Origin: Candida dubliniensis CD36
Taxonomy: Eukaryota; Ascomycota; Pichiomycetes; Serinales; Debaryomycetaceae
Direction: 5' to 3'
Length of the DNA: 64,000 bases
NCBI RefSeq assembly: GCF_000026945.1
Contig: NC_012867.1
Location: 1,736,001-1,800,000, forward strand
In this document: positions 30,467 to 40,991 of the stretch, piece by piece
Position numbering within the stretch: position 1 is the stretch's first letter
Layout of the letters: the number at the start of each line of letters is the position of its first letter
Made by a program: the position numbers and the translations under genes
Notes under the pieces: model-generated
What the model was told of the DNA's origin: nothing
The model's database searches: none
Seen by the model: the letters and a program-made list of their open reading frames with translations, nothing else

Positions 30467-31372
30467 ATGGATTTAATCCAACATTACACATCAGAAACTG
30501 AAAGTGAACCCGAAACCCAACTGGAAGGCGACAAGGATTTTCCAATAAAAAGTGACGTGAGTGAAGGAGAAGACAACGAAAGAGATCATCAAACTAGCAT
30601 CCCTCCACCGCTTCCAAATATTGAAATCTATCTGCAACTTTATCAGCAAAACATGTCTAAAACAGTGTCTGTCACCTTTGGATACCTTCCATGGAAACCA
30701 CCATTTGCTGCGATAAGGAACATAGAAAGGGCCTGTTTGCGTACAATTTCTAAGATACCTTTACTTTCGAACAACTATAAGTTTGTCTCTACACACAAGG
30801 ACACCTCACGTCTAGTGAAGCAGCATATAACTGTCTTTCCCGGTGTAGGACTAAGCACGCCTGATACCCGTTTAGTGGCAGACAAAATTTTTGAGAATAT
30901 AGCGAAATTGGAAGTGCCGAAATCAATGATAGTGAATGTTGGAGGGGGACTGGATCCATTGTCACAGATACTAAATAAACAAAGAAAGGCCATACGTTTT
31001 CAAACAGTCGATTACCTAAAGTTGGCAAGAGGATTCACAGATGACAGACTATTCTTATTGATATATGTTAAACACACTGCCGACTCGATAAGGTATGCCA
31101 ATGAGCTTACAAATACCTGCAGACGAACCCTTGAGGATAATGGGTACCTCCAAAACAATGGAAAGATTCCATCATCATCGTACCATGTCTCTATATGCAC
31201 TGGGTATCTTAAGAAAGCAATGTTACTGCAGAAGGACATTGCGGAAGTAAACAAACAGCTTCAAAACATCACTATTCCTGAGCTAGCCGACTTCCTGTTT
31301 GATGTTGAAGAATTTTGTTGTACGGGCTCAAATAAGGCCATTTATTCACATAGATTACTACCATATACGTAG
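30467..31372 (+). CDS. USB1: U6 snRNA 3' phosphodiesterase Usb1/Mpn1
   Basis: A 301-residue 2H-phosphoesterase. The start is ATG 30467 (MDLIQHYTSETESE); upstream codons in frame lack an ATG. The acidic, low-complexity N-terminus (1-50) is followed by the USB1 fold. The two catalytic HxS/T motifs are KQHITVFPG (His120, Thr122) and SYHVSICTG (His240, Ser242), 120 residues apart as required. The conserved DTRLVADKIF helix and FTDDRLFLLIYVK strand are also visible. Usb1 trims the oligo(U) tail of U6 snRNA in the nucleus and so stabilises it for splicing. Length is close to S. cerevisiae Usb1 (290 residues). Confidence 0.9.
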   Translation: MDLIQHYTSETESEPETQLEGDKDFPIKSDVSEGEDNERDHQTSIPPPLPNIEIYLQLYQQNMSKTVSVTFGYLPWKPPFAAIRNIERACLRTISKIPLLSNNYKFVSTHKDTSRLVKQHITVFPGVGLSTPDTRLVADKIFENIAKLEVPKSMIVNVGGGLDPLSQILNKQRKAIRFQTVDYLKLARGFTDDRLFLLIYVKHTADSIRYANELTNTCRRTLEDNGYLQNNGKIPSSSYHVSICTGYLKKAMLLQKDIAEVNKQLQNITIPELADFLFDVEEFCCTGSNKAIYSHRLLPYT

Positions 31373-31626
31373 AATAGAAGAGCAAATTAAGGTTTGTAGT
31401 GGTATTCACCTAATTGTATTTCAGTGTGCATATAAGAATATATGTAAAACCGAAGTTGTAAAGGAAAGGAACGAACAAACAAGCTGAGACACCATAGAAA
31501 ACGAACGACTTTTTCTTTTCCTTTCCTTAGTTCCCACTTTTTTTTTCTGAAGTTTGTGAAAATAGACCATTTCTTGCACCACACAACAACCTACTTACCG
31601 CCCCCCACCCCTTGCCATTCTCGCCA

Positions 31627-32871
31627 ATGTTTAGCAAAAAGCAACAAAAGGAGAAAGAAAGACAGTTGATAGAAGCTGTTAATAGTAGAGGTAACGATAA
31701 CAAATGTGGTGAATGTGGAGCTTCACACCCAACATGGGCCTCGTACACTATAGGTATATTATTGTGCGGAAGATGTGCTTCGGTGCATAAGCGAGTTCTT
31801 GGCCCTCCTAGCCATAACATATCGAAAGTCAAATCATTGACATTGGATAATTGGACAGAAGAACAAATCAGCCAATTGCGCCGAATTGGAAACCGAAAGG
31901 CGAAAAGAAAGTGGAATTCGAAAAGAATACCCTTCCCATACGATGGGGATGACGACGTCAGTGCCGTCGAACAATACCTAAGAGACAAGTACATTGCGGG
32001 TAAATTTCGCGACGACGGTATTGAGAATCCTGACTATGATGACCGATCGAGTAAGTTTGGCGATGCTGATCAGGGCAGCTCGTATTCACAACGGACACTG
32101 GCAAGACTGAGATCAAATAGTACACGTAGCCAGAGTGCTTCGATTCCAAAACTTACGCATAGAAAATTAACCACATTCGAATATACTCAGTATTACACAC
32201 AGGCAATGAAGATTAGACTGTATGGTTACAATGACCGTAACGCCGTTTTGGAGAGTTTATTATTGAGCAATGGAAACATAGAGTTGGCACTTGACATATT
32301 GGAACAGGACTCAAAAATTAACCCAACAAAAGAAGAAATTGCCCCTGAGTTGCCAAGGAGACCGCAACCTAGCTCAGCTAACACCAACGAAAAGACACAG
32401 GCGTCGTCTGATGAATGGTGGAACGGAAGCACAACAATTCTGCCCCAGGTATCAGCAGTCACAGGAGCACAAACTACTGGAATGCCGCAAATTTACCAAT
32501 ACACAGACCCCATAACTGGCCAGATTTCGTATATTGACTCGAATGGACAGGAGTATCTTGATCCGAACAACCCGCAACATCAAAACCAGTTGATGCAAAT
32601 GTCCAACCCACAATTGATAGCCCAGCAGACCAATAAACAAAATATATTGTCATTATATAGTCAACCAACTGGCCAAGCATTCACGCAACAGCAGCAGCAG
32701 CAGCAGCAGCAACAACAACAGCAACCACAACAACCACAATATACCAATACAATATATTTACAGCAACAACCACAACAACCACAGCAGTTTACTGGATTTG
32801 GCCAAGCACAACAAACAGGATATATGTTTGGACAATATCCACAACAGCATAATGGATATTGGAGACAGTAG
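31627..32871 (+). CDS. GTS1: Gts1-like ArfGAP with UBA and poly-Q tail
   Basis: A 414-residue protein starting at ATG 31627 (MFSKKQQKEKERQ). The ArfGAP zinc finger has the C-x2-C-x16-C-x2-C spacing (Cys27, 30, 47, 50). A UBA-like domain (MKIRLYGYNDRNAVLESLLLSNGNIELALDIL) lies near 200-230, and the rest is Gln/Pro-rich with a 13-Gln run (32686-32724). This order matches S. cerevisiae Gts1, linked to Arf/vesicle traffic and metabolic oscillation. Oddly, the arginine-finger segment reads VHKRVLGPPSHN where most ArfGAPs have IHRxLG, so the Arg is shifted by one residue and GAP activity is uncertain. The Q run contains seven consecutive CAG codons, so its length may vary between strains. Confidence 0.85.
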   Translation: MFSKKQQKEKERQLIEAVNSRGNDNKCGECGASHPTWASYTIGILLCGRCASVHKRVLGPPSHNISKVKSLTLDNWTEEQISQLRRIGNRKAKRKWNSKRIPFPYDGDDDVSAVEQYLRDKYIAGKFRDDGIENPDYDDRSSKFGDADQGSSYSQRTLARLRSNSTRSQSASIPKLTHRKLTTFEYTQYYTQAMKIRLYGYNDRNAVLESLLLSNGNIELALDILEQDSKINPTKEEIAPELPRRPQPSSANTNEKTQASSDEWWNGSTTILPQVSAVTGAQTTGMPQIYQYTDPITGQISYIDSNGQEYLDPNNPQHQNQLMQMSNPQLIAQQTNKQNILSLYSQPTGQAFTQQQQQQQQQQQQQPQQPQYTNTIYLQQQPQQPQQFTGFGQAQQTGYMFGQYPQQHNGYWRQ

Positions 32872-33385
32872 ATCGAAAGTCATTGATTTTTTTTCATAAT
32901 AGCCCATTGTTAGCAAAAAGAAGCAGCAAACTGTTTTTTTTTTTTTATTGTTTGAGATAGCTTAAGCTAAGGTCTCTGGGCTCCTGATATCCGGTATCAA
33001 TTAAAGTAAGTGAAATCGCTACTCCAGACTATATATTTTTGATCCATAAACTAGAATGATTCACGACTTTAAGCAGATATTCAACTGACACGGTATAGGC
33101 ACAGTAAAGAAGAAGAAAGTCTCGTTCTTATTAACAAAAACGGGCTTCAAGAGAGTTGTATACATATCGAAAAGATATAGCTTTTGAAAAAAAAAAAAAA
33201 AGAAAACATAGAAATAAAGAGAGCAGTTCAAATGTTAATCATTATATTTTAAAATTCTCTAAATTAATCAAATATAAACGTGTTGACAAGGGAACCAGGC
33301 CATAGTCCATTTCCCCAAACACCATTTATAAGCATATATACAAAGTAACCCGAATGCAAATTCATATATACATGGCAATTGACCT
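32872..33385. other. Convergent intergenic region GTS1/NTE1
   Basis: 514 bp between converging stops. It contains T and A tracts (32934-32947, 33187-33201) likely belonging to 3' UTRs. I see no gene here. Confidence 0.45.
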
Positions 33386-36300
33386 CTAGATAGAGTTTCT
33401 TCGATAAAATATTCTCTTTTCTTCTCCATCCTTTTTTTTCTCAACCAATCCGGCGATTCTTGGAAATTTGCCGTTGCTTTTCCACTCAACGAACAAGTCG
33501 TCTGCATACTTTAATCCAACCTTGTAAATCTCATCAAACTTTCCAAAATCTAAAGTGGCATAAGGATCGATAGGTGGCCGTAAATAATAAACACCGGGAG
33601 TTCTCTTGGCCTCCTCCAATGCATTGACACTAGAAACATAGGTCAATCTCATTTGAATATCCATCATTGTTGGAATGTTGGGGTGGCTGGAAAAAGGGTT
33701 CCAACGATTAAGCAAAACCCAGAACCCCAGGAGAGTGTCACCATAGTTCATTGGGGTACGGTCATCAACAGAACCAACATCAACAGCAATAATGTGCTTG
33801 ACACCTCTTTTCTTCATCTCATTCACAGGCAAGTTATCCAAATAGCCACCATCAAGTAACATGCATCCGTTGAAGGCGATAGGGGGTAAAAGACCTGCAA
33901 GCGACATTGATGCACGGATAAATCTCCACGCGTGTCCCGTTTCGTGGATGTCCATAGTTGAGTTAGTGATATTTGCCGAGTTACAAAAATATTTAATCCA
34001 AAAATCCTCAATTTCGGCAAAACCGAAAACCTTCCAAATACCACGATTGAATTCATAACCTGTGATGTAGGAAGTGACTGGGTAGGTTAAATCAAACAAC
34101 ATTCGCCAAATCGAAGATATTCTTTTCGAAAACTTTTTCGCCATGGCATAAATGGAGACAATGTTGTACTCCTTGGCATACAACCCACCAACAAAAGACC
34201 CAATGGATGTACCCCCAATAATGTCAACCGGAATTCCATGTCGCTCTAAACTAGTGACAACACCAACGTGAGATATACCTCTTGAACCACCACCTCCCAA
34301 AACAAGACCTACTGCTTCATTGGAAAGAATCCGCGCTAATCGCATAAAGTCATCCTTGTAAATTTTCAACACCTTGCTCTGGTCGTTTTCTTTGATATAC
34401 CATTTGATGTGCTGCTTTGTTGCCTCAAAAGTTGACTTTATTGCCTTATTCTGAGAAATTCTAGCCGCCAAATCGCTTATAAACGATTTTTTGTGTGGTA
34501 AAACATTTTCCTCTTGCTCAAACTTCATTTGAATATGGTGATGTCCTTGAACCCAAATTCTATTTTTCAACCACGGACTAGTAGACCCTGGTCTAACAAC
34601 TTTGTCCCTATGAAGCAAACACAAATCTGTTCTAGCTGTAGTTTTCAATTTAACCAAGAGTTGCTCATACTCACCAATAGTCGTGCTATCATCCTCGGCA
34701 TCTGCTAATAACAAAATACAGTCACCTTGAGAGATACAGGTTGACGTCCAATTAGACTGAACTGGGGTGTCGCAAATGTATACAATGGTCTCGTATTCTT
34801 CTTCCAAATACGCAAAATACCCCAGTAGTTTCAACCTTGCCAAACTTTCATCAAACGCATGTCTCCCCAAATGAGTCAAGATCAGAGCCTGGTCTAATGC
34901 AATCACGTTTCGGCCAATCTGTCTTAAAGCCTGAACCAACTTTTCTGCAAATTGTCGCACCGGTAAACCAGACACGGTGGGCAAAATTGTTATTGTTTTA
35001 TAATTTGCGGATGTGAACGACTCTTGCGAAGTAGTTGAAGTGATAAAATTCCGCTCTCTTGGTTGATACTGCAGAGCAAGTACTTTGGATGCAACTAAAC
35101 GAGAAACACTAACCATTATTGATGGATTCTCATTAGACAACATTTCAAATAATGATCTTGGGATACGTGCTGTTTCTGAATCTCGAACTGCAATCAATGT
35201 GTTTGATCTTCTCGAAGCCGTCAACACTTCGACTTCACCAATAGATTCACCATGCCCATATTCGCCCAAAACCTCAACGTCCTCCTTTTCGGTATTTTTG
35301 TTTGTTGACCTAACAACCCTAAACCTCCCACTCAAGACAACATGGAACCCATTGGCCAAGTCTCCCTGTGAGCACAAAACTTCACCTGCAGGTATGTGAC
35401 ACCATTCTAGCGCATAATCAATCGTGAGTATCTGCTTGGATAGCAAATTTTTTAATTTAAGTGCAACGGGTAACTGCAAAAAGTAATACTTGTCTAACAA
35501 CTTATTGTAGTCATTCTTAGCTATGTACGCAACAACTGCCCCTGTTTTTTTGGGGGTCTTTATCGTCACCATCGATCTGAACCCAACAACCGAAGTCAAA
35601 TATCCAGCAATCCCACCAGACTCGACTGTATAGATGTATCTATTAGGGGCAGAAACATCTGCAGAACGATTGTAAATTTCCAAAGACCCATCTATAACGT
35701 AGTACAACCCAGTAACAGCTGAATTCTGACTCACGATCGTACAATCGGGACCAATGTACTTGATCTCTAGAGATTTAGCAAATGCATCTTTGATATTCAT
35801 GTCTGATAACAAACGCTTCTTGGCAGAAAATTTAGGCAATGTCGAGTTTTCAGAAGTCGATGGTTTTCTCAATTCTGCTAGATTAATCGTGTTCATTAAG
35901 CTTCCACGATTGTTGAATACCGGATGTGATCTTTTAGTGGTTGGAGTGGTAGTACCGGACATAATCGACTGATTCAAACTATCCAAGCCCACAATAGAGC
36001 TGCTTGTTGAAGAGCTCAAGCTTTGGAAATATCCACTTCTTTCATCTATACCATTTGTCTCTTCGATACCAACCATTTTGAAAATATTCTCGATTATCGC
36101 AACTCGTAAAGAGTTCTCCTCAGTTTCTTCCATTTCATCAGTGAAGTTCATTCTTTTGTTATCTCCATCCAGCAATGAAGTAGCTGAAGATTTTGGGACA
36201 TTCTTTTTTTGGAACTCACTTCGAGAAATAGGCACCGACGAAAGCAAATCACCCGGATGATTACTTTTCACTTTAGAATCCAAAGACACATACCTCGAAG

Positions 36301-37540
36301 TAGTTCTTTGTAACGGGTTTCTATGATGATGCTTAAGCTTCTTTGGTAAGTTCTCGGTCTCAGCCTCGGATTCTTTCGTCTTGTTCAACCTTTGCAATAA
36401 ACCGTCAACAAAGTATCTGGGCAAGCTCATAGCGTTTTCTTCGTTCAACTTTATCTCCAGTTTCAAAATCTCACTGGTTAAACCAAGGTAATTTTGCACA
36501 GTGCTCATTGTCACTTTGTACAACCTAGTTAAAACCATTGTGACAATGTGAGATGTGGCCTTTGGATACTTCAGTTGGACGCGTTCGAATGCAGTGTGGG
36601 GGATAATTGCTATAGTCATGGTACCGTTATTATGTGACTTTTTTGGTCTGACAATTATTTCAGGATAATCCTCACTATTTTCGTCTTCGTCGCTGCTGTT
36701 CAATTTTGAATCAGGTACTGATTTACCCAAATAATCCATATTCAATGCAACAACACTGTTCCCATCTTCATCGCTCGGAGTCAAAGCCATTTCCTCATTA
36801 GTATTCCTTGGCCTAAACAAGTCTAAGGTGGAGAACAACGAACTCAATGGAGCACCACTTTTGACTTCATTCAAAAGTTGGTACTGCTTGTCACCAAGAA
36901 TCAAAAACTCATCCCGCTCCTCTTCAATCTCCTCAAAATGGTGATGCTTATATTTCAGCAGTTTCTCCTTAGACTTTTTTGTATATACTTGGGCAACCCC
37001 TTCGACGACTATCAGAAACCCCAATGATTCATCCAAACACAATATCTCCTCTTGCGACAATTTCTGTGTAGTCATACTTTTTGTCAATTCATGGAACACA
37101 GCTTTGTCCAAGTACCCAAAAACTTTAATTGCTAGTAAAAACTCATCTAAATAATTGCCTGGTTTTTTATCTTGCTTTGATTTTCCAACAAATACTTTCG
37201 AGGAAGCGGGATGACTGCTCTTCTTACTCGCCCCTTCTTTTTGATCGTTGCTTTGGGAATATCCTGTAAGAAATTTATACCTGATAACCAAATAAGCCAC
37301 AACACTAACACCAACTAGTGTCACCAAAATAGAAGATAAATGCAAGTTTATTTCAAAATTTTTTGAAAGAAGTCGTAGAACGAATGCTGGAGAATCAATA
37401 ATTATGAGATTCAACACTTTGAATAATAGCCATTGAACAAACAGCAAAATGTCACCTATCATTGTATATACCAGGTATATACTGGTAGTTCTATTGTCTG
37501 GATGCTCCAACGGTATCAGATCCTCAAACTCCGGGCCCAT
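33386..37540 (-). CDS. NTE1: Lysophospholipase Nte1 (patatin-like, neuropathy target esterase)
   Basis: A 1,384-residue ER membrane phospholipase that deacylates phosphatidylcholine to glycerophosphocholine. Two hydrophobic segments lie near the N-terminus (about 20-45 and 70-95). Cyclic-nucleotide-binding-like domains follow; VLCSQGDLANGFHVVLSGRFRVVRS is the clearest. The C-terminal patatin domain has the oxyanion loop GGGGSRG (about 1080), nucleophile motif GTSIG (about 1110) and the catalytic Asp in DGGYLDNLP (about 1229). Ser-rich linkers (about 500-570) are probable phosphorylation sites. The ATG at 37538-37540 is followed directly by the first domain. A (GT)9 microsatellite sits in its promoter. 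Confidence 0.96.
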   Translation of the reverse strand: MGPEFEDLIPLEHPDNRTTSIYLVYTMIGDILLFVQWLLFKVLNLIIIDSPAFVLRLLSKNFEINLHLSSILVTLVGVSVVAYLVIRYKFLTGYSQSNDQKEGASKKSSHPASSKVFVGKSKQDKKPGNYLDEFLLAIKVFGYLDKAVFHELTKSMTTQKLSQEEILCLDESLGFLIVVEGVAQVYTKKSKEKLLKYKHHHFEEIEEERDEFLILGDKQYQLLNEVKSGAPLSSLFSTLDLFRPRNTNEEMALTPSDEDGNSVVALNMDYLGKSVPDSKLNSSDEDENSEDYPEIIVRPKKSHNNGTMTIAIIPHTAFERVQLKYPKATSHIVTMVLTRLYKVTMSTVQNYLGLTSEILKLEIKLNEENAMSLPRYFVDGLLQRLNKTKESEAETENLPKKLKHHHRNPLQRTTSRYVSLDSKVKSNHPGDLLSSVPISRSEFQKKNVPKSSATSLLDGDNKRMNFTDEMEETEENSLRVAIIENIFKMVGIEETNGIDERSGYFQSLSSSTSSSIVGLDSLNQSIMSGTTTPTTKRSHPVFNNRGSLMNTINLAELRKPSTSENSTLPKFSAKKRLLSDMNIKDAFAKSLEIKYIGPDCTIVSQNSAVTGLYYVIDGSLEIYNRSADVSAPNRYIYTVESGGIAGYLTSVVGFRSMVTIKTPKKTGAVVAYIAKNDYNKLLDKYYFLQLPVALKLKNLLSKQILTIDYALEWCHIPAGEVLCSQGDLANGFHVVLSGRFRVVRSTNKNTEKEDVEVLGEYGHGESIGEVEVLTASRRSNTLIAVRDSETARIPRSLFEMLSNENPSIMVSVSRLVASKVLALQYQPRERNFITSTTSQESFTSANYKTITILPTVSGLPVRQFAEKLVQALRQIGRNVIALDQALILTHLGRHAFDESLARLKLLGYFAYLEEEYETIVYICDTPVQSNWTSTCISQGDCILLLADAEDDSTTIGEYEQLLVKLKTTARTDLCLLHRDKVVRPGSTSPWLKNRIWVQGHHHIQMKFEQEENVLPHKKSFISDLAARISQNKAIKSTFEATKQHIKWYIKENDQSKVLKIYKDDFMRLARILSNEAVGLVLGGGGSRGISHVGVVTSLERHGIPVDIIGGTSIGSFVGGLYAKEYNIVSIYAMAKKFSKRISSIWRMLFDLTYPVTSYITGYEFNRGIWKVFGFAEIEDFWIKYFCNSANITNSTMDIHETGHAWRFIRASMSLAGLLPPIAFNGCMLLDGGYLDNLPVNEMKKRGVKHIIAVDVGSVDDRTPMNYGDTLLGFWVLLNRWNPFSSHPNIPTMMDIQMRLTYVSSVNALEEAKRTPGVYYLRPPIDPYATLDFGKFDEIYKVGLKYADDLFVEWKSNGKFPRIAGLVEKKKDGEEKRIFYRRNSI

Positions 37541-37877
37541 TGTTGAATTTTAAAGTTTTGATGGTGATTGCAAGCTGGAGAAGAGATTTCTAAAAGGTTC
37601 GAGACAATTTGGTGGACACCACGCGATATATATAGAGGTACTTTTGTGTGTTTGCTCCCACGACCAAAGTGCGTGTGTGTGTGTGTGTGTTTGCGTCTTT
37701 GTTGTATTTGTTGCGAAATTACACAATATCACTATCATAAACACATACAATTTATTTCGAATAACTATCTGAAAACAATAACTGGCACTACATACACATA
37801 AAAGAAGAGAATTTTAAAAACCATAAAAAAATTGAGAAACAATCCCACAAAGAAATACGTTGTCCTGGGTGGCAACT
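37541..37877. other. NTE1 promoter with (GT)9 microsatellite
   Basis: 337 bp between the JLP1-like stop and the NTE1 ATG. It contains (GT)9 at 37673-37690 and a TATATATA element (37625-37632). The (GT) run is a likely length-polymorphic site. Confidence 0.55.
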
Positions 37878-39035
37878 TTAGCGTTTTCCAATTCCAAGCT
37901 CTTTGTACTTTTCTTGTAAATAGTTTTCATCATTCAAGTACTTTAAATCACCAACTGGTCGTTCGCCCATAACACTTATTCTATAAGCGTGACGAATTTC
38001 TGGCTCATCAAAGTCAACGCATGGAGAATGAATTGTGGTTGAGTTGTTCCATAAAACAACGGTATTCTCCTCCCAGGTGACTCTAATTTGCAAATCTTGG
38101 GCCTTTTCTATATGGTCATACAAGAATGCCAACAAGTAGTCCAGCTCATCTTCCTTCAACTCAACAATACGTCTTCCGAATTCCTTGTTCAAATACAAGT
38201 GCTTTTGTTTGGTCAATGGGTTAACTCTAACAAGCGGATGAATATTCGCTTCGGGCTCTCTTCTGATTATTCCACCAGCCAGTTTGTTATTTGCAGCCTG
38301 CTCAATCGATGAATGCAAGATATGCAATCCTTCCAATCTTTCTTTCATGGCAGGACTTAAACGGTTGTATGCTTCAACTGTATTAGCAAATAATGTGTCT
38401 CCACCAGCGTCTGGCAATTGTAAACACGAGAACAAAGTCAACTGCAATGCATTCAATGAATATGAACAGTCAGAATGCCATGATATTGAATTGGTTCTGT
38501 CAGCAAAAACACTATCAATTTCTTCCTGTGATGCACCACGAAAGCAGACATGCAATTCAGGGAACCCTTCTGGAGAGCCACTAGTGGCATGTTTATACAA
38601 TGGGCCAAAATAGCGAGCAAAATCAACTGCAGCTTGAGGTCCACCTTGGTTGAAATCTTGGTTTCTGAAAACAACAACGCCTCTTTCAGCAACAAAACGG
38701 GAAAGGTCGTTTTTCGCAGCATCAGACAACTGTGAAAGCTGAATACCAGTTATCACAGAACCTAGTTTGGGGCTCAACCTTTTAACCTTGTAATCCCCTC
38801 CAGCAGGGAACAAGTTGGACAACAAAGGATCAGCGGCATGTCCTTTATCATGATATTGCTCAAACTTGTAAGATGGGAACTTTTGGTTTGGGTTCCATGT
38901 GGGCAAGAATTCAGGGTATAAAGCTAAAGATTTGTTGTGATCACTCACAGTAAATGAGCCTTTGCTGGTTTTACCAACATGAGATCTTTGAAATTGAGAA
39001 GCGTCGTATTTAGTAGTATCTGCAACTGGTGCCAT
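37878..39035 (-). CDS. TauD-family Fe(II)/2-oxoglutarate dioxygenase (Jlp1-like)
   Basis: A 385-residue TauD/TfdA dioxygenase. The Fe(II) ligands are visible as His187-x-Asp189 (SWHSDCSY) and His336 (TTIHSPCVD). Arg352 (RHAYRIS) is the expected 2-oxoglutarate-binding Arg. Jlp1 of S. cerevisiae oxidises sulfonates such as isethionate and taurine to sulfite, for use as a sulfur source. Other members of this fungal family act on alpha-keto or choline-type substrates, so the substrate is uncertain. No signal peptide or membrane segment is seen; it is probably cytosolic. It is 337 bp upstream of NTE1 on the same strand and divergent from ATS1. CYS3 and GSH2 lie within 10 kb. Confidence 0.85.
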   Translation of the reverse strand: MAPVADTTKYDASQFQRSHVGKTSKGSFTVSDHNKSLALYPEFLPTWNPNQKFPSYKFEQYHDKGHAADPLLSNLFPAGGDYKVKRLSPKLGSVITGIQLSQLSDAAKNDLSRFVAERGVVVFRNQDFNQGGPQAAVDFARYFGPLYKHATSGSPEGFPELHVCFRGASQEEIDSVFADRTNSISWHSDCSYSLNALQLTLFSCLQLPDAGGDTLFANTVEAYNRLSPAMKERLEGLHILHSSIEQAANNKLAGGIIRREPEANIHPLVRVNPLTKQKHLYLNKEFGRRIVELKEDELDYLLAFLYDHIEKAQDLQIRVTWEENTVVLWNNSTTIHSPCVDFDEPEIRHAYRISVMGERPVGDLKYLNDENYLQEKYKELGIGKR

Positions 39036-39524
39036 TTTGATGATTTATCCCAAGAACTTCAAAACTCGGTGAAAACAAGAAGATGTGCTAGAAAGAAAGA
39101 AGGAAAGAAAAGAAAAAAATGAAGAAGAGGACTGGTTGGAGAAGCAACTGAAGTGAATAAATATGACGAAACAGAAGTCCACCATTTCATATTGTTTCAT
39201 TATCTGGGTGCAAACACATTTTGTTAGCGTTGGTCATGTGACTGGAAACTGTGGCTGGTACCAGCCGTGAAAACTCCACGATTTTTCAATGTTCTTCTTC
39301 CAAAGCCATAGATGGAATTTTAAGAAAAAAAAAAACAAAACAACACAAAACAAAACAAAAACCAATATCCAGAAGATGATAATAGTGATTGCTCAAAATG
39401 GAATATTTGGGCTATGCATGTTTCTGTAGGTTTTTGGTAGTTAGTAGAATTTTGGCTGTGTGGTGAATCAAGTTACGAAAATAAACAAGTGCACGCTAGA
39501 AAAAAAAAAAAAAAAGTACAATAG
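39036..39524. promoter_or_regulatory. Divergent promoter JLP1-like/ATS1
   Basis: 489 bp with a perfect 14-bp GC-rich palindrome, GGCTGGTACCAGCC (39253-39266), about 220 bp upstream of the dioxygenase. A CATGTG E-box-like element (39235-39240) is close by. A 15-16-base A tract precedes ATS1. The palindrome stands out in AT-rich intergenic DNA and may be a factor site; I do not recognise the factor. Confidence 0.45.
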
Positions 39525-40559
39525 ATGTATAGTTCAGGATCAGAAATGTATCAGCTACTAGCATGTGGATCGAATGGGAACTACCAATTAGGAATAAACA
39601 GCGATGAAGATCAGGATTCTTTGAAAGCAGCATTCTTTAATATAGACGGCAAAATAACTTCAGATGTCCCTGGAAAGCCAGTAAAAATAGCTGGCGGAGG
39701 AAATCATACATTAGTAATTCTAGACACTGGCGAAGTTTTCAGTTGTGGAAACAATGAATTTGGTCAATGTGGACTCCCTAGAGCTAAGAGCTTGAGTATT
39801 TTTCAAAAAATACCAGGAGATGACTGGCTCGATATTTCGTGTGGGTGGGAGTTTTCGATTTTGGTGAAACAAAATGGACAGGTGTATGCATGCGGAAGAG
39901 GACTAAAAGGCGAGTTAGGGCTTGGGAAAGAAAGATTAGAAAGTGAACTTACTTATTCCGCCACTGTTGACGGGTTCAAGAAAATAGAATCTTGCATGCA
40001 GCACACAATTATTCAGACAACCAGTAGTCTAGTAGGTTGGGGTAACAGCAGAAAGGGACAGTTGGGCGAAACCGAAGACAAGATAATGTGGACCCCAACA
40101 ACCTTGCGATTTGGTGTGGGGTGTATAGATTTCAGTCTAGGGAGGGAGTTTACCGCAATACAGACAGGCAAAAACAGTATAGAGATATTTGGCAAGTTGT
40201 CAATCAAAAATATTCCCGAGTCCATAGGAGTGGCCAGAGTTGAAGCCATGTGGTCTTCCGTTCATGTACTATTGGAGTCAAACGTGGTCCGGTCATTTGG
40301 CAACAATAGTCACGATCAATTGTTTCCAGACGATTCGAGTGTTGCAGTTGAAGAATATGCCATTGGCAGTGAACATGGGTTGGTTAAATCGGGAAACATA
40401 GTTTATGCCTGGGGGTGGTCTGAGCACGGGAATTGTGGGACATCAAATGTTTCTGATAAAGTGACGTTCGGTTATCTTAACAAGTTGTACACTGGGTCTG
40501 CAAAAGTAGTACTTATTGGCGCTGGCTGTGCCACAAGTTGGGTTATGGTTGAGAAATAG
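39525..40559 (+). CDS. ATS1: RCC1-repeat protein Ats1-like
   Basis: A 344-residue protein made of RCC1-type beta-propeller repeats: LLACGSNGNYQLGI, VFSCGNNEFGQCGL, VYACGRGLKGELGLG, LVGWGNSRKGQLGE, VVRSFGNNSHDQLF and VYAWGWSEHGNCGTS. Ats1 in S. cerevisiae (333 residues) was found as an alpha-tubulin suppressor and works with Kti11/Dph3 in Elongator-dependent tRNA wobble-uridine modification and diphthamide synthesis. Size and repeat number fit Ats1 better than the nuclear exchange factor Prp20/RCC1, which has seven longer blades. ATG 39525 is used; Met8 is a possible alternative start. Confidence 0.82.
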   Translation: MYSSGSEMYQLLACGSNGNYQLGINSDEDQDSLKAAFFNIDGKITSDVPGKPVKIAGGGNHTLVILDTGEVFSCGNNEFGQCGLPRAKSLSIFQKIPGDDWLDISCGWEFSILVKQNGQVYACGRGLKGELGLGKERLESELTYSATVDGFKKIESCMQHTIIQTTSSLVGWGNSRKGQLGETEDKIMWTPTTLRFGVGCIDFSLGREFTAIQTGKNSIEIFGKLSIKNIPESIGVARVEAMWSSVHVLLESNVVRSFGNNSHDQLFPDDSSVAVEEYAIGSEHGLVKSGNIVYAWGWSEHGNCGTSNVSDKVTFGYLNKLYTGSAKVVLIGAGCATSWVMVEK

Positions 40560-40991
40560 ATGCTACATTAATAGAATTCAAATATATCGATGTTTCTTCT
40601 CCAAATTCACCTATGAGATAATTTATAAATCCCGAAAGATGGAAAATATGTCCATCGACGTTGTTCTAGGACTATCACTCTCAATAACAAATTAGAAAGA
40701 GGCCAAATTCATTCTTCTTAAAAGCGATTATCCATTTGATTAGTATTGAGAAGAAAGTGTGTTAAAATCGTAAGAAAAAATTTTTTTTTTTTGTTTGTTT
40801 CTCTTCTCTTCGAAGAAGTTCGGTAGAAGGACAAATGTGTGTGTCTACCAACTGACTACTCTTCTACCAAAAAAAAAAAAGAAAAATAAAGAACTGGTAC
40901 TATCTTATCACTATCTAATCACACAGTTTCTGGTTGAGAGTCACCAATTACTTGTCTTTATCCTTTTTTTTTTTCTAGCAAATAATCAGCA
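40560..40991. other. Intergenic region ATS1 to OPI10
   Basis: 432 bp between tandem + strand genes, with T and A tracts (40780-40792, 40868-40879, 40963-40974). No further feature is supported. Confidence 0.45.
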
